Positions 10,367 through 20,300 of a stretch of DNA of 64,000 nt are shown in pieces. Numbering within the stretch: the stretch's first letter is position 1; each line of letters opens with the position of its first letter. The DNA lies in NCBI GenBank assembly GCA_903922605.1, contig CAIXUG010000026.1, forward strand, positions 62,001-126,000, in the 5' to 3' direction. The translations under genes were made by a program, and so were the position numbers. The notes under the pieces are model-generated. The model was not told the origin of the DNA, searched no databases, and was given only the letters and a program-made list of their open reading frames with translations. The stretch is from an uncultured Verrucomicrobiota bacterium (GTDB taxonomy: Bacteria > Verrucomicrobiota > Verrucomicrobiia > Limisphaerales > UBA9464).

Positions 10367-11614
10367 ATGGCTGAAACCGAACTTCCCGCCCCCGAGCCGG
10401 TAGCCGTACCGGCCCGGTCGCCCCAAGCCAGCCGCCTGCTCTCGCTCGATGCGCTGCGCGGTTTCGACATGTTCTGGATCATGGGGGCCGATTCGCTCGG
10501 CGGCGCGATCGCCGCGATGGCGTCCGGCCGGGTCACGCGCGGGATCGCCAACCAGCTCGAACACGTGGAATGGGAAGGCTTCCACTTCGAAGACCTGATC
10601 TTTCCGCTTTTCGTGTTCATGGCGGGGGTCTCCCTGGTGTTCTCCCTCGGCAAGATCATCCCGCGCTACGGCAAAGACGCTGCGTTTGTGCGCCTGATGA
10701 AGCGGACCCTGCTGCTGTACCTCGTCGGCATCTTTTACTACGGGGGTTTCTCCACCAGTTTCCAAGAGATCCGCCTGCTCGGTGTGCTCCAGCGCATCGC
10801 GCTGTGTTACGGGGCCACGGGATTCCTCTTCATCTTCTTCAAGCCACGAACGCTCGTCGCGGTCACGGCAGGAATACTCATCGGCTACTGGGCGCTGCTG
10901 ACGTTTGTGCCGGTGCGCGACATCTCGCTGGAGAAGCAGGCCATCCAGCTCAGCCTGCAAAAGGCCGGCGAGACCGACCCGCACAAGCTCTTTAACGCCA
11001 CGACCACCCATGTGCGGGGTGGCTATGAGGAAGGGAAGAACGTGGTGAATCACTTCGACTTCCGGTTCCTGCCGCTGCGGAAATGGGATGGCAACTACGA
11101 TCCCGAGGGCGTCCTGAGCACGCTGCCGGCCGTGGCGAGCTGCCTGCTGGGCATGTTCGCCGGCATTTTCCTGTGCGATCCCAGGCGCACGCCGCAGCAG
11201 AAGGCCATCGGACTGGCAGTGGCAGGGCTGGCACTGCTGGCGGCGGGCTTCGGCTGGGGAATGTTCTTCCCGATCATCAAGAAGCTGTGGACCTCCTCGT
11301 TTGTGCTGGTGGCGGGGGGCTACAGTTCGCTCCTTCTGGCGGCCTTCTTCTGGATCATCGACGTGAAGGGCCGGCAGCGCTGGTGCCAGCCGTTTGTCTG
11401 GGTGGGGCTGAACCCGATCACGATCTATCTCGCGGGCGAACTGATCGACTTTGGGCAGCTCGCCTCCCGGCTGGCCGGTGGCAACATGAACGCGCTGCTC
11501 GACCACTGGGTGACGAAGGGCTTTGGCGCGCTCGTGCTCTCGGTCCTTGCCCTGGGCTTCACCTTTGGGCTCGCGCGGTTCCTCCATGTGCGAAAGATCT
11601 ACCTGCGACTCTGA
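10367..11614 (+). CDS. DUF5009 / heparan-alpha-glucosaminide N-acetyltransferase-like membrane protein (copy 1)
   Basis: A 415-residue multi-spanning membrane protein. After a Pro-rich 25-residue head it has the family signature SLDALRGFDMFWIMG, then HVEWEGFHFEDLIFPLFVFM and about ten hydrophobic segments, ending LARFLHVRKIYLRL. The family (COG4299) is related to HGSNAT, which moves acetyl groups across a membrane onto glucosamine residues. Activity here is inferred only. The conserved His in QLEHVEWEGF may be the acyl carrier. It is followed after 15 bases by a close paralogue. Confidence 0.88.
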   Translation: MAETELPAPEPVAVPARSPQASRLLSLDALRGFDMFWIMGADSLGGAIAAMASGRVTRGIANQLEHVEWEGFHFEDLIFPLFVFMAGVSLVFSLGKIIPRYGKDAAFVRLMKRTLLLYLVGIFYYGGFSTSFQEIRLLGVLQRIALCYGATGFLFIFFKPRTLVAVTAGILIGYWALLTFVPVRDISLEKQAIQLSLQKAGETDPHKLFNATTTHVRGGYEEGKNVVNHFDFRFLPLRKWDGNYDPEGVLSTLPAVASCLLGMFAGIFLCDPRRTPQQKAIGLAVAGLALLAAGFGWGMFFPIIKKLWTSSFVLVAGGYSSLLLAAFFWIIDVKGRQRWCQPFVWVGLNPITIYLAGELIDFGQLASRLAGGNMNALLDHWVTKGFGALVLSVLALGFTFGLARFLHVRKIYLRL

Positions 11615-11629
11615 CCCCGGAAACCCAAC

Positions 11630-12934
11630 ATGCCCTACAAGTTTGAAACGACCGGCTACCGGCGGACTCGTTCGGGTCGCGACAACACGGTGCAGCACAA
11701 GCTGCCGACCCGCTTCATGTCGGTGGATGCCCTGCGCGGCTTCGACATGTTCTGGATCGTGGGGGCCGGCTACTTCGTCGCGGCGCTCAACCGCTGGACG
11801 GGCAATCCGCTCGTCGCGATGCTGCGGCACCAGCTCGAACATGTGGCGTGGGAGGGGTTCGTCTTCTACGACCTGATCTTCCCGCTTTTTGTCTTCATCG
11901 TGGGCGTCTCGGCGGCGTTTTTCCTGAGCAAAACCATCGCGGAAAAAGGCGCAATGACGGCGGCCAAACGTGTGCTCCTGCGGGGGCTGATGCTCTATCT
12001 CGTAGGATTGTTCTATTCGAAGGGGTTTGACGGCGCGGCCTATGTGCCGCCAGGAGGCGGTGAAGCCACCACCGGCGACCTGCTGCGCCATCTCTTGGAC
12101 AATACGCGCATGCTGGGCGTGCTGAACCGCATCGCCATCGCCTACACCGCGACCGGGCTGCTGTTCATCTTCCTGCCGGTGAAGCTGCTGTTCGGCGTCT
12201 TCGCCTCCCTGCTCCTCGGCTATTGGGGCCTCATGGAACGCTGGCCGATCCGGGACATCCAGCTGGAACCGGCCGCCCTCGCCAAACTGGCCGAGCAGAC
12301 CGGGGAGACCAACGTCGTCAAGCTCTTCAACAGCACGCTGAACACGGTCACCGGCCAGTATGCCCCGGGGTACAACCTGGCGAACCACATCGACTTCCAA
12401 TACCTGCCCGGCAAACTCTACGACACCTATTACGATCCAGAGGGCATCCTCAGCACACTGCCGGCGATCGGCACCTGCCTGCTGGGACTTTTTGCCGGCG
12501 TGCTCCTGCTGAACGAGGAACTGCCGCCCGGCGGTAAAACCGTCTTCCTGCTCACCATGGGCTTCCTGCTGATGGGGGTGGGCTACCTGTGGGGCTTTTC
12601 CTTCCCGGTGATCAAGAAGCTCTGGACCTCCTCATTCGTGCTGGTGGCGGGTGGCTTCAGCCTCATGCTGCTGGGCGCCTTCCACCAGATCGTGGACGTC
12701 TGGGAGCGGAACCTCTGGTGCCGTCCGTTCATCTGGATCGGCTCCAACGCCCTGACCATCTATCTCGCCTCGCAAATCCTTGGCTTCCGCAAGATTGCCG
12801 AGCGGTTCGTGGGCGGCCCGATCCAGGGACATCTGGGCGGCTTCGGCGAAGTGCTCGTGGCTGTGGTGGCCATCCTGCTGATGCTCGGTTTCGCCCGCGC
12901 GCTGTACGTCCGGAAGATCTTCCTCCGTCTGTGA
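11630..12934 (+). CDS. DUF5009 / heparan-alpha-glucosaminide N-acetyltransferase-like membrane protein (copy 2)
   Basis: A 434-residue paralogue of the preceding gene in the same orientation. It shares SVDALRGFDMFWIVG, QLEHVAWEGF, DLIFPLFVFIVGVSAAFFLS and the ending ALYVRKIFLRL. It differs by an extra Gly-rich loop after the third membrane segment (VPPGGGEATTGDLL). The pair looks like an old tandem duplication, diverged along the whole length. Its TGA overlaps the GTG of the next gene, so both acyltransferases and the transport genes may form one operon. Confidence 0.88.
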   Translation: MPYKFETTGYRRTRSGRDNTVQHKLPTRFMSVDALRGFDMFWIVGAGYFVAALNRWTGNPLVAMLRHQLEHVAWEGFVFYDLIFPLFVFIVGVSAAFFLSKTIAEKGAMTAAKRVLLRGLMLYLVGLFYSKGFDGAAYVPPGGGEATTGDLLRHLLDNTRMLGVLNRIAIAYTATGLLFIFLPVKLLFGVFASLLLGYWGLMERWPIRDIQLEPAALAKLAEQTGETNVVKLFNSTLNTVTGQYAPGYNLANHIDFQYLPGKLYDTYYDPEGILSTLPAIGTCLLGLFAGVLLLNEELPPGGKTVFLLTMGFLLMGVGYLWGFSFPVIKKLWTSSFVLVAGGFSLMLLGAFHQIVDVWERNLWCRPFIWIGSNALTIYLASQILGFRKIAERFVGGPIQGHLGGFGEVLVAVVAILLMLGFARALYVRKIFLRL

Positions 12935-14256
12935 AGGCTTGCCTGTTCCGTCTCCTTCTCGTCGTGGCGGCGTACGGCGCGTTGGAGCGGACCTTTGCCG
13001 AGCCGCCAGTCATCGTGCTCACCCCTCATCCCGAGGAGATTCGTGCCGAGTTCGAGCGCGGTTTCAACACGTGGTATCAGGCCCGTTATGGCACACCGGC
13101 GACGGTCGAATGGCGCGATGTGGGCGGCTCGGGTGAAGCCCAGCGCTACGTGGAGTCAGAATTCAAGACCAAGCCGGGCGGCATCGGCATCGACATCTTC
13201 TTCGGTGGCGGACCGGAACCGTTTCTCGCCCTTTCCTCCAAGAAGCTGCTCGAACCGCACCAGCCGCCCCCCGAGGTGATCGACGGCATCCCGCAAACGG
13301 CCCAGGGCACCGAAATTTACGACCCCACAAAGACCTGGTTTGGTGCCTGCCTCGCCGGCTTCGGCATTCTGCAAAACCTGCGGGTGCAAAATGCAACGGG
13401 CCTGCCTCGGGTGACGCGTTGGGAGGATCTCGCCCAGCCAAAACTGCTCGGCTGGGTGGGCGCGGGTGATCCGCGCAACAGCGGCACGATGAACAACATG
13501 TTCGAGGCGTTCCTCCAGGCCTACGGCTGGGAACGCGGCTGGCAGCTGCTTACGGAGATCAGCGGCAACGTACGCCAGTTCGACCGGCTGAGTTCCAACA
13601 CCGCCAAGGAATGCGCGCTCGGCCAGGTCGCCTACGCCTTCTCCATCGACTACTACGGATACATCCAGATCACCGCAGCCGGCGTGGGCAACCTCGATCT
13701 GGTGCTGCCCGAGGATTTTACCGCCGTGAGCGCGGATGGCATCGCGATCCTGCACGGCCCGCCGCACCCCGAGCTGGCGGGCCGGTTCCTTGACTTTGTG
13801 CTCAGTGACGCGGGGCAGAAGCTGTGGTATCTGCCGCTGGGCCATCCGGAAGGCCCGCAGAAACACGCCATCGAAAGGCTTCCGGTACGCCCGGCGCTCT
13901 ACGAGAAGTATCGCGGCCAGACGCACATCCCGGTGAACCCCTTCACGCTGAAGCAACCCTTCCGCTACGACGCCCGCGTTGCCCGTGACCGTCGCGAAAT
14001 CGTCCGCTCTCTCTTCGGCGCCACGATCGTGGACCTGCATCCCGAACTGATCGCCGCCTGGCGCGCGGTCATCGCCCGGGGCTCACGCCCGGAGGAGCTG
14101 GCCGAGCTGGGCCGGGTGCCGCTCAGCGCCGACCAGGCCATCACCATGGCGAAGGACCAATGGAAGGACGCGGAATTTCGCCAGCAGACCAAACTTGAGT
14201 GGCAGAAGCAGGCCCAGGCCAAATACCGCCGCCTCGCACGCCCGACCCAGCCATGA
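12931..14256 (+). CDS. ABC transporter substrate-binding protein (iron/polyamine type)
   Basis: A 441-residue exported protein. GTG 12931 overlaps the stop of the upstream gene (GTGA) and begins a signal peptide (VKACLFRLLLVVAAYGALE, then TFAEPP). Motifs such as IGIDIFFGGG, FGILQNLRV, RWEDLAQPKLLGWV and SADGIAILHGPPHPELAGRFLDFVLS match class II periplasmic binding proteins for ferric iron, polyamines or similar. The C-terminus carries about 100 extra residues of helical sequence. ATGA overlap links it to an ABC ATPase, but no permease gene follows. The ligand is unknown. Confidence 0.88.
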   Translation: MKACLFRLLLVVAAYGALERTFAEPPVIVLTPHPEEIRAEFERGFNTWYQARYGTPATVEWRDVGGSGEAQRYVESEFKTKPGGIGIDIFFGGGPEPFLALSSKKLLEPHQPPPEVIDGIPQTAQGTEIYDPTKTWFGACLAGFGILQNLRVQNATGLPRVTRWEDLAQPKLLGWVGAGDPRNSGTMNNMFEAFLQAYGWERGWQLLTEISGNVRQFDRLSSNTAKECALGQVAYAFSIDYYGYIQITAAGVGNLDLVLPEDFTAVSADGIAILHGPPHPELAGRFLDFVLSDAGQKLWYLPLGHPEGPQKHAIERLPVRPALYEKYRGQTHIPVNPFTLKQPFRYDARVARDRREIVRSLFGATIVDLHPELIAAWRAVIARGSRPEELAELGRVPLSADQAITMAKDQWKDAEFRQQTKLEWQKQAQAKYRRLARPTQP

Positions 14257-15305
14257 ACATCACGGTTCGCAACCTTACGAAACGCTTCGGCTCCACGCCG
14301 GTGCTGAAGGATATTTCCCTGGAGATTCACGACCGTGAACTGTTTTTCCTGCTGGGGCCCAGCGGCTGCGGGAAAACCACGCTCCTGCGCCTGATCGCCG
14401 GCTTCTACCAGCCCGACGGGGGTGAACTGCTCTTCGGCGACCGGCGGATGAACGATGTGCCGCCACACAAGCGCAACACCGGCATGGTGTTCCAGAACTA
14501 CGCCCTGTGGCCGCACATGACGGTGGCCGAAAACGTCGCCTATGGCCTCGACGTGCGGAATGTCGCCACCAAGGAAAAGCAGGACCGGGTGCGCGCCGCC
14601 CTGGAGACCGTCCGGATGGGCCAGCTCGCGGACCGGACGCCCAACCAGCTCTCTGGCGGACAGCAGCAGCGCGTCGCCCTGGCCCGTGCGCTGGTCATCC
14701 GGCCCGACGTGCTGCTGCTGGATGAGCCGCTGTCCAACCTCGACGCCCGCCTGCGACTGGAGATGCGGGACGAGATCCGCCGCATCCACTCGGAGACCAA
14801 GATCACGACCGTCTACGTCACTCACGACCAGAAGGAATCCCTGTCCCTCGCCGACCGCATGGCGGTGCTCCGGGACGGGGTGGTCGAGCAGCTGGCGGAT
14901 CCCCGCACGGTCTATCGCCGGCCGGCCAACCGGTTCGTGGCCGACTTCATTGGCGAGACCAACTGGGTCGAGGGCACGGTGTCGGTCACCGGCCCGGAGC
15001 GTCTCGAAATCACCTCCGCGCTGGGCACCTTTGCCGCTGAACCACGGTCGGGTCTGGCGGCCGGCACGCCAGTGTGGCTGGGCTTCCGCCCGGAGGCGCT
15101 GCGTCTCGAAGCCTCGCCCGTGAACGGCTTCTCCTGCCGGCTGGAACAGGTGAACTACCTGGGCGAGATCGAGGAATACCTGCTGAGCACGGCTGCCGGT
15201 GTCTCCCTCAAGGCCTTCACTCCGAACCCGGAGCGGCTGCTGCCCGCCGGCACCTGCCTGGAGGTTTCTCTCCGTCCCCAGGACCTGCTGGTGCTGCCCC
15301 GCTAA
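14253..15305 (+). CDS. ABC transporter ATP-binding protein (Fe/polyamine type, TOBE domain)
   Basis: A 350-residue ATPase. ATG 14253 overlaps the stop of the binding-protein gene. Walker A GPSGCGKTT is near residue 37, the signature LSGGQQQR near 134, Walker B LLLDEPLSNLDA near 155, and the H-loop in YVTHDQKE. The last 110 residues form the TOBE domain that may sense substrate or regulators. It belongs to the PotA/FbpC/UgpC family. It should energise uptake of the ligand bound by the upstream protein, but the membrane subunits must be encoded elsewhere. Confidence 0.93.
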   Translation: MNITVRNLTKRFGSTPVLKDISLEIHDRELFFLLGPSGCGKTTLLRLIAGFYQPDGGELLFGDRRMNDVPPHKRNTGMVFQNYALWPHMTVAENVAYGLDVRNVATKEKQDRVRAALETVRMGQLADRTPNQLSGGQQQRVALARALVIRPDVLLLDEPLSNLDARLRLEMRDEIRRIHSETKITTVYVTHDQKESLSLADRMAVLRDGVVEQLADPRTVYRRPANRFVADFIGETNWVEGTVSVTGPERLEITSALGTFAAEPRSGLAAGTPVWLGFRPEALRLEASPVNGFSCRLEQVNYLGEIEEYLLSTAAGVSLKAFTPNPERLLPAGTCLEVSLRPQDLLVLPR

Positions 15306-15316
15306 GGACGGCCTTG

Positions 15317-15339
15317 CGGATGGTCACATCCGTAAGTTT
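15317..15339 (+). terminator. Weak terminator-like hairpin after the ABC genes
   Basis: CGGATG, a GTCA loop and CATCCG (15317-15332) are followed by TAAGTTT. The stem is only 6 bases and the T-tract is poor, so this is a weak candidate for ending the ABC transcript. Between it and the sigma gene at 15551 lie about 210 bases in which I see no gene and no clear promoter. Confidence 0.35.
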
Positions 15340-15550
15340 ACGCCGATAAACTTCCCTGTCATCCGTGAGAACGGCACGCCTCTGGCTGCCTTGGCCCCGG
15401 TCCTGCTGGTTGAACCCCGCCGGTTGGAAGGCCGGTTCGAAGTTTCTTTGAGCCGTTTCCGGCCGCAGTTGTCCAAAGCACCGTGGCGCGGAGCCCATAA
15501 AAGTTGGCCAGGCACTTGCTAAACTCATCGCATCTGAAACTTGCCCCGTT

Positions 15551-16615
15551 ATGATTACATTCGTAAAACAAAAACGCGGACCGAAGACTTCAGCTTTCCT
15601 GCGCCGCCGGCCAATGCTCCGGCAACCAGGCGAGGGCAAGCCAGCCGCAGAGCATGGAACCCGCTGCCCGGGGGAGATCCGCCCCGCCCTCGCGGTCAAG
15701 CCGGCGGCGGAAAGCCAGCCGCGGCCGCGCAATCCGCGCCTGACCTCCGATTCCGCCAGCGGCGACCTGGACCTCAGCCTGCGGCTCTATCTCCGGGAGA
15801 TCAGCGAGACACCGCTGCTGACCTTGGAGGAGGAGACCGCGCTGGCCAGACGCATCCACCGGGGCGACGACGACGCCCGCGAGCACATGATCAAGGCCAA
15901 CCTGCGCCTTGTGGTGAAAATTGCCCGTGATTACGAGGGCCTTGGCCTGCCGTTGCTGGACATGATCAACGAGGGGAACATGGGGCTGATGCGGGCCGTG
16001 GACCGTTTTGATCCGGCCAAGGGTGCCAAGCTCTCCACGTATGCCTCGTGGTGGATCAAGCAGAGCATCAAGCGCGCCATGGGGGACCAGGCCCGGACGA
16101 TCCGGCTGCCGGTTCATCTGGTGGATCTCGTCGCCCGTATCCGCCGCACCTCCATGCGCTTGCAGGAGGAGATCGGTCGCGAACCGACCGAGGCCGAGAT
16201 CGCCAGCGAGATGCAACTGACCCGCGAACGCGTCACCGAACTGCTCTGCGCCAGCCACCGCCCAGTCTCCCTGGATGCCCCGCTGGGCGACGAGGACGAC
16301 ACGCGTTTTGCGGACATCGTGAAGGACGAAAACGCCGGCACCGCCTACGAGGATCTGGCGGACCACAACCGGCACGAAATGCTGCGCGAACTCGTGCGCC
16401 GGCTGGATGAGCGCGCCCTGGCCGTGATCAACCGCCGGTTCGGCCTCGACGGCGGGCCCGAAAAGACGCTGGAAGAAATCGGCGAGACCTTTGGGGTGAC
16501 CCGCGAACGCATCCGGCAGATTGAAGCCTCCGCCCTGCGCAAGCTACGCAAGCTGGTGGAGCGCCGTGAGGCCCAGATCGACCCGGACCTGGAGCAATTC
16601 CGGTCGGCAGCATAG
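15551..16615 (+). CDS. RNA polymerase sigma factor, sigma-70 (RpoD/RpoS-like group)
   Basis: A 354-residue sigma factor. The first 70 residues are a basic, Pro-rich extension. Region 1.2 begins at DLSLRLYLREISETPLL; region 2 has ANLRLVVKIARDYEGLGLPLLDMINEGNMGLMRAVDRFD and the -10 recognition helix in STYASWWIKQSIKRAM. Region 3 follows, and region 4 has the HTH in TLEEIGETFGVTRERIRQIE. No long region 1.1/non-conserved insert is present, so it is probably a group 2 alternative factor rather than the housekeeping one. It is transcribed toward the ECF-like protein and kinase, with only a 41-base gap. Confidence 0.92.
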   Translation: MITFVKQKRGPKTSAFLRRRPMLRQPGEGKPAAEHGTRCPGEIRPALAVKPAAESQPRPRNPRLTSDSASGDLDLSLRLYLREISETPLLTLEEETALARRIHRGDDDAREHMIKANLRLVVKIARDYEGLGLPLLDMINEGNMGLMRAVDRFDPAKGAKLSTYASWWIKQSIKRAMGDQARTIRLPVHLVDLVARIRRTSMRLQEEIGREPTEAEIASEMQLTRERVTELLCASHRPVSLDAPLGDEDDTRFADIVKDENAGTAYEDLADHNRHEMLRELVRRLDERALAVINRRFGLDGGPEKTLEEIGETFGVTRERIRQIEASALRKLRKLVERREAQIDPDLEQFRSAA

Positions 16616-16656
16616 CCCGTTGGACTTTTGCCATCGTCCCACCGTACCCTTGCCGC

Positions 16657-17304
16657 GTGCCAGCAGCCCTGCCCGGTAACAAGGCGGAAGCGCGGACGGT
16701 TTCCTCGTCCGTATTGGAGGTATTATGCCGCAAATTCTGGTGGCCGCCGTACGCCTTGCTGCGCGATGACGGAGTTGCGGCACCCGATGCCAGCCTGCTC
16801 ACCCGGCATTTCCTGCGCGAATTTTCCCATGGCAACGAATTTGGCCGCCCCAAGCAGGCCTACCTGCGATTGCGGATGGGCATGTTCGAGGCTCTGAGCG
16901 GTTTTCTCGCCGACCAGACCGCCCGCGCGGCGGCGTATGATTCCACTCTGGATCAATCGCAGCCCGGGCTGGTTCCCCCCGATGCCGAGGCCCGGATGAG
17001 TGTCGTGTCCGCCGGCATCAGCGTGCCTGGTGATGTTTTTCGCCGCCGTTGGGCCCTGGTGGTGCTCGATCTGGCCCTGGCGGCGTTGCGCCGTGAATCT
17101 GCCGCCAACGGCCGGTTGGATGAATTTGAGGCCCTAAAACCGGGACTCGCCCGTCGCCTGGCAGTTAATGACCGGGGCGAAACGTCCGATAACGGCCTGA
17201 TCCCGTTCCGGGAGCGTTTTCAAAAGCTCGCGCTGGAAGAAGTGTCCCAGACAGTTTCCACTCCGACCGAACTTGATGCGGAGTTCGGGGAGCTATTTGA
17301 CTGA
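16657..17304 (+). CDS. Degenerate ECF-type sigma factor-like protein, partner of the adjacent kinase
   Basis: A 215-residue protein starting at GTG 16657. Its first half ([20 protein letters not shown], then [10 protein letters not shown]) resembles region 2 of the PVC ECF factors that sit beside Ser/Thr kinases. Its middle ([28 protein letters not shown]) and its end ([24 protein letters not shown]) also match that family. The segment that should hold the region-4 helix-turn-helix, between the two, is shortened to a non-helical [13 protein letters not shown]. It may therefore bind core polymerase poorly or act through protein contacts only. It precedes the kinase by 5 bases. Confidence 0.6.
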   Translation: MPAALPGNKAEARTVSSSVLEVLCRKFWWPPYALLRDDGVAAPDASLLTRHFLREFSHGNEFGRPKQAYLRLRMGMFEALSGFLADQTARAAAYDSTLDQSQPGLVPPDAEARMSVVSAGISVPGDVFRRRWALVVLDLALAALRRESAANGRLDEFEALKPGLARRLAVNDRGETSDNGLIPFRERFQKLALEEVSQTVSTPTELDAEFGELFD

Positions 17305-17309
17305 GCCGA

Positions 17310-20300
17310 ATGTCCAACCTTGCCGCCTGCCCAGAATGTGGTCTGCCACGCCACGCCCTCCTGCTGGAAGGGCTGTGCCCGGCTTGCCTGGTGCGGCATT
17401 CGCTGGTACGTCCCCGGCACAATGCGGCGGAAGGGCCGGCCTCGGGCCGTTTTGGCTATTCCAACTATGCCGCCCCGGTGCTGCACGCCTTCGGTGACTA
17501 CGAAGTGCAGGCGGAAATCGCCCGGGGCGGCATGGGGGTGGTTTATCGCGCCCGGCAGATCAGCCTGAACCGTACGGTTGCCCTCAAACTGATCCTGGCC
17601 GGCCAGTTCGCCGGCGAAGAAGAGGTGAAGCGCTTCCGGGCGGAAGCCGAGGCGGCGGCCAACCTGGATCACCCGAACATCGTGCCGATCTACGAAGTCG
17701 GCCAGTTCGACGGACGGCACTTCTTCAGCATGAAGCTGATCGAGGGCCGCAGCCTGGCGGAACGCGCCCGTGAAGGCGTGCGCGCCCCCGTCGAGAGCGC
17801 CATTTTGATGGCCAAGGTGGCCAAGGCGATCCATTACGCACATCAGCGTGGCGTTTTGCACCGTGATCTGAAGCCGGCCAACATCCTCGTGGACGCCCAA
17901 GGCGAGCCGCAGGTCATGGATTTCGGACTGGCGCGGCGCCTGGGCGTGGAAAGCCGGCTGACGCAGACCGGGGCGGTGTTTGGCACGCCGGCCTACATGC
18001 CTCCGGAGCAGGCCGATGACCCGCGCCAGCTTACGGTCGCCGCCGACATCTATTCGCTCGGGGCCATTCTTTACGATCTGCTGAGCGGTCGCCCACCCTT
18101 TGAGGCGCCGACCCCGGTGGAAACGGTGATGCTCGTGCGCGACAAGGAGCCGGCCTCGTTGCGCTCCATCCGTCCGGAAATCGCCCGCGACCTCGAGACC
18201 ATCTGCCTGAAATGCCTGCAGAAGGAGCCGGAGCGCCGCTACGCCTCCGCCCAGGCTTTGGCCGAAGATCTGGAGCGCTACCTGAAGGGCGAGCCCATCC
18301 TGGCCCGGCCCGTGAACCCCGCCGAACGGGCCTGGCGCTGGGCCCGACGACGCCCGGTCGTGGCCGCACTGACCGCCTTGGTGGTGGTGCTGCTGCTGAC
18401 GCTGGCGATCGGGGCCCCCTGGGTGGCCGCCCGGCTGGCGAAGGCGGCCACCCGGGCCGAGAACGCCAATGAACAGGCGCAAAACAAACTTCAGGAAGCG
18501 CGCCTGGCCCAGGCCGAGGCGCAGCGGCTGAGCGATGTGGTCGGACACAAGGAGGAAGGCCTGCGCTCGCTGGCTGAGGCAACCTCGATCCGCTCCCCAG
18601 GCCGCCTGCTCGACGAGGCAGTGGCCCAGTTCGCCCTGTATGACTATTCATCGCTGGGCGTCACGCGCCCGCGGGCCGGGCGGAGCCTGCCAGTTTGCTT
18701 CCTCCCGGATTTTTCGCGCTACCTGATGGCCGAGACCAACGCGACCCTCACATTGCGCAGCACCGAGAGTGATCAGGAACTGTGGCGCTGGCACCCGTAT
18801 CGCCCCCTGGATGCCGACGAGATCTTCATCTCTCCCGACGGGAGCACCGCCGCCGTGGTGTACGACAAGGACAGCACCAACGGGTTGCTGGAAATCCTGA
18901 ACCTCAGGGAGAAACGCCTGAACGCGGTGATTCCTGGCTTGCGCGCCGGTCCTTTCTCCCCGGATGGAAGGCTGCTGCTGGTTGCCAATGGCCAGCGACA
19001 ACCCGCCCTGGTGGACGTGTCGAATGGTCGTCAGCTCGAAGAACCGCCGTTGCCCAGCAACATGGAGGATGAAGTCGTCTTCGATCCGGACCCATCGGTG
19101 CCGTTGCTGGCCCGGATCGCGGGGCGTAACGTGGAATTTTGGGACCGCCGACAGGGCAAGGTCGTTTCACGCCTCACACATACCGCGGGCATCATCAGGC
19201 TCGCGTGGAACGGGGATCTGGTCGTTGCCGGAGATTACTTTGGGGACATCCGAATCTGGAATCTCCGCAACGAGAAGACAATCGTGCTGAAGGAGCATCG
19301 CGACAATGTCATCCGCCTGTTCTTCAGCGAAGACGGTCAACGATTGCTTTCGACCAGCCGGGATGGCCATACCGCCTGCTGGGATCCGTTCAGCGGGGAG
19401 CGGCTCCTGGTCAGCGACCGGTACCAGGCCTACCAAAACAGCAGCGACGACCATCGGCTGCATTTCGGAAACGACGAGCGATGGGGGTGGACGCCCGTTC
19501 TGCCGTCCAAGGGCTTCCGACGCCTGAACTGTGTGGATGAGGGCAGCCAAAAAACGCGGCGCCTGAACTTCAGCCCCAGCGGCCGCTGGCTGCTGGTCAC
19601 CAAGCAGGCCGGCCTGCATGTTTACGATACCGCCACCGGACAAAGAATCCTTTTCCACCCGGCCTTTGCCCTGACCGGCGCCTGGTTTTTAAGGGGCGGA
19701 AACTCGATTCTCGCGCATGACCGTGACCAGATCTACTGGTTCGATGTCGTGGTCAGCAATGGCGTGATGAGGCTGGCAGAGCGCCAGCGCAAAAGCATTC
19801 CCGGAACCGTCTGGCTGGAGCCAGGCACGCTTTCTCCGGATGGCTCCATTCTCGCGCTATGCACCGGTGGCGGACCCGTCATGCTGCTGGATGCCAACAC
19901 GGGGGACGAAATACAACGCGTGCCCGCGCCTGCCGCCCTTGTGGCCGCCGTAAGCAATGAAGCCCGCTGGACCGCCACCCGGGACCTTGGCACCAATCTG
20001 GTCTGCGTGCGCAACTTCGCCAACATCACGGACCCCATCCCTTTCCATCTCAGCGACGCGATCACCACGTTCAACACGGATGGGAAATGGCTGCTGGCCA
20101 GCTCGTTGGATGAGCATTGCTTCAGGGAATTACCCGGGGGAGCGTTGAAACATGAGGTGGCTGCGGGCGGGAACATCTATCATACCCCCGCCGTCGCCGC
20201 CTGGTCTCCGGATGGTCAGGTCGCGGCGGTAGTCATCGCCCGCGGTAAGATCGAACTGCTCCGCACCGGTACCTGGGAGCACCTGGTCACGCTGACCTCC

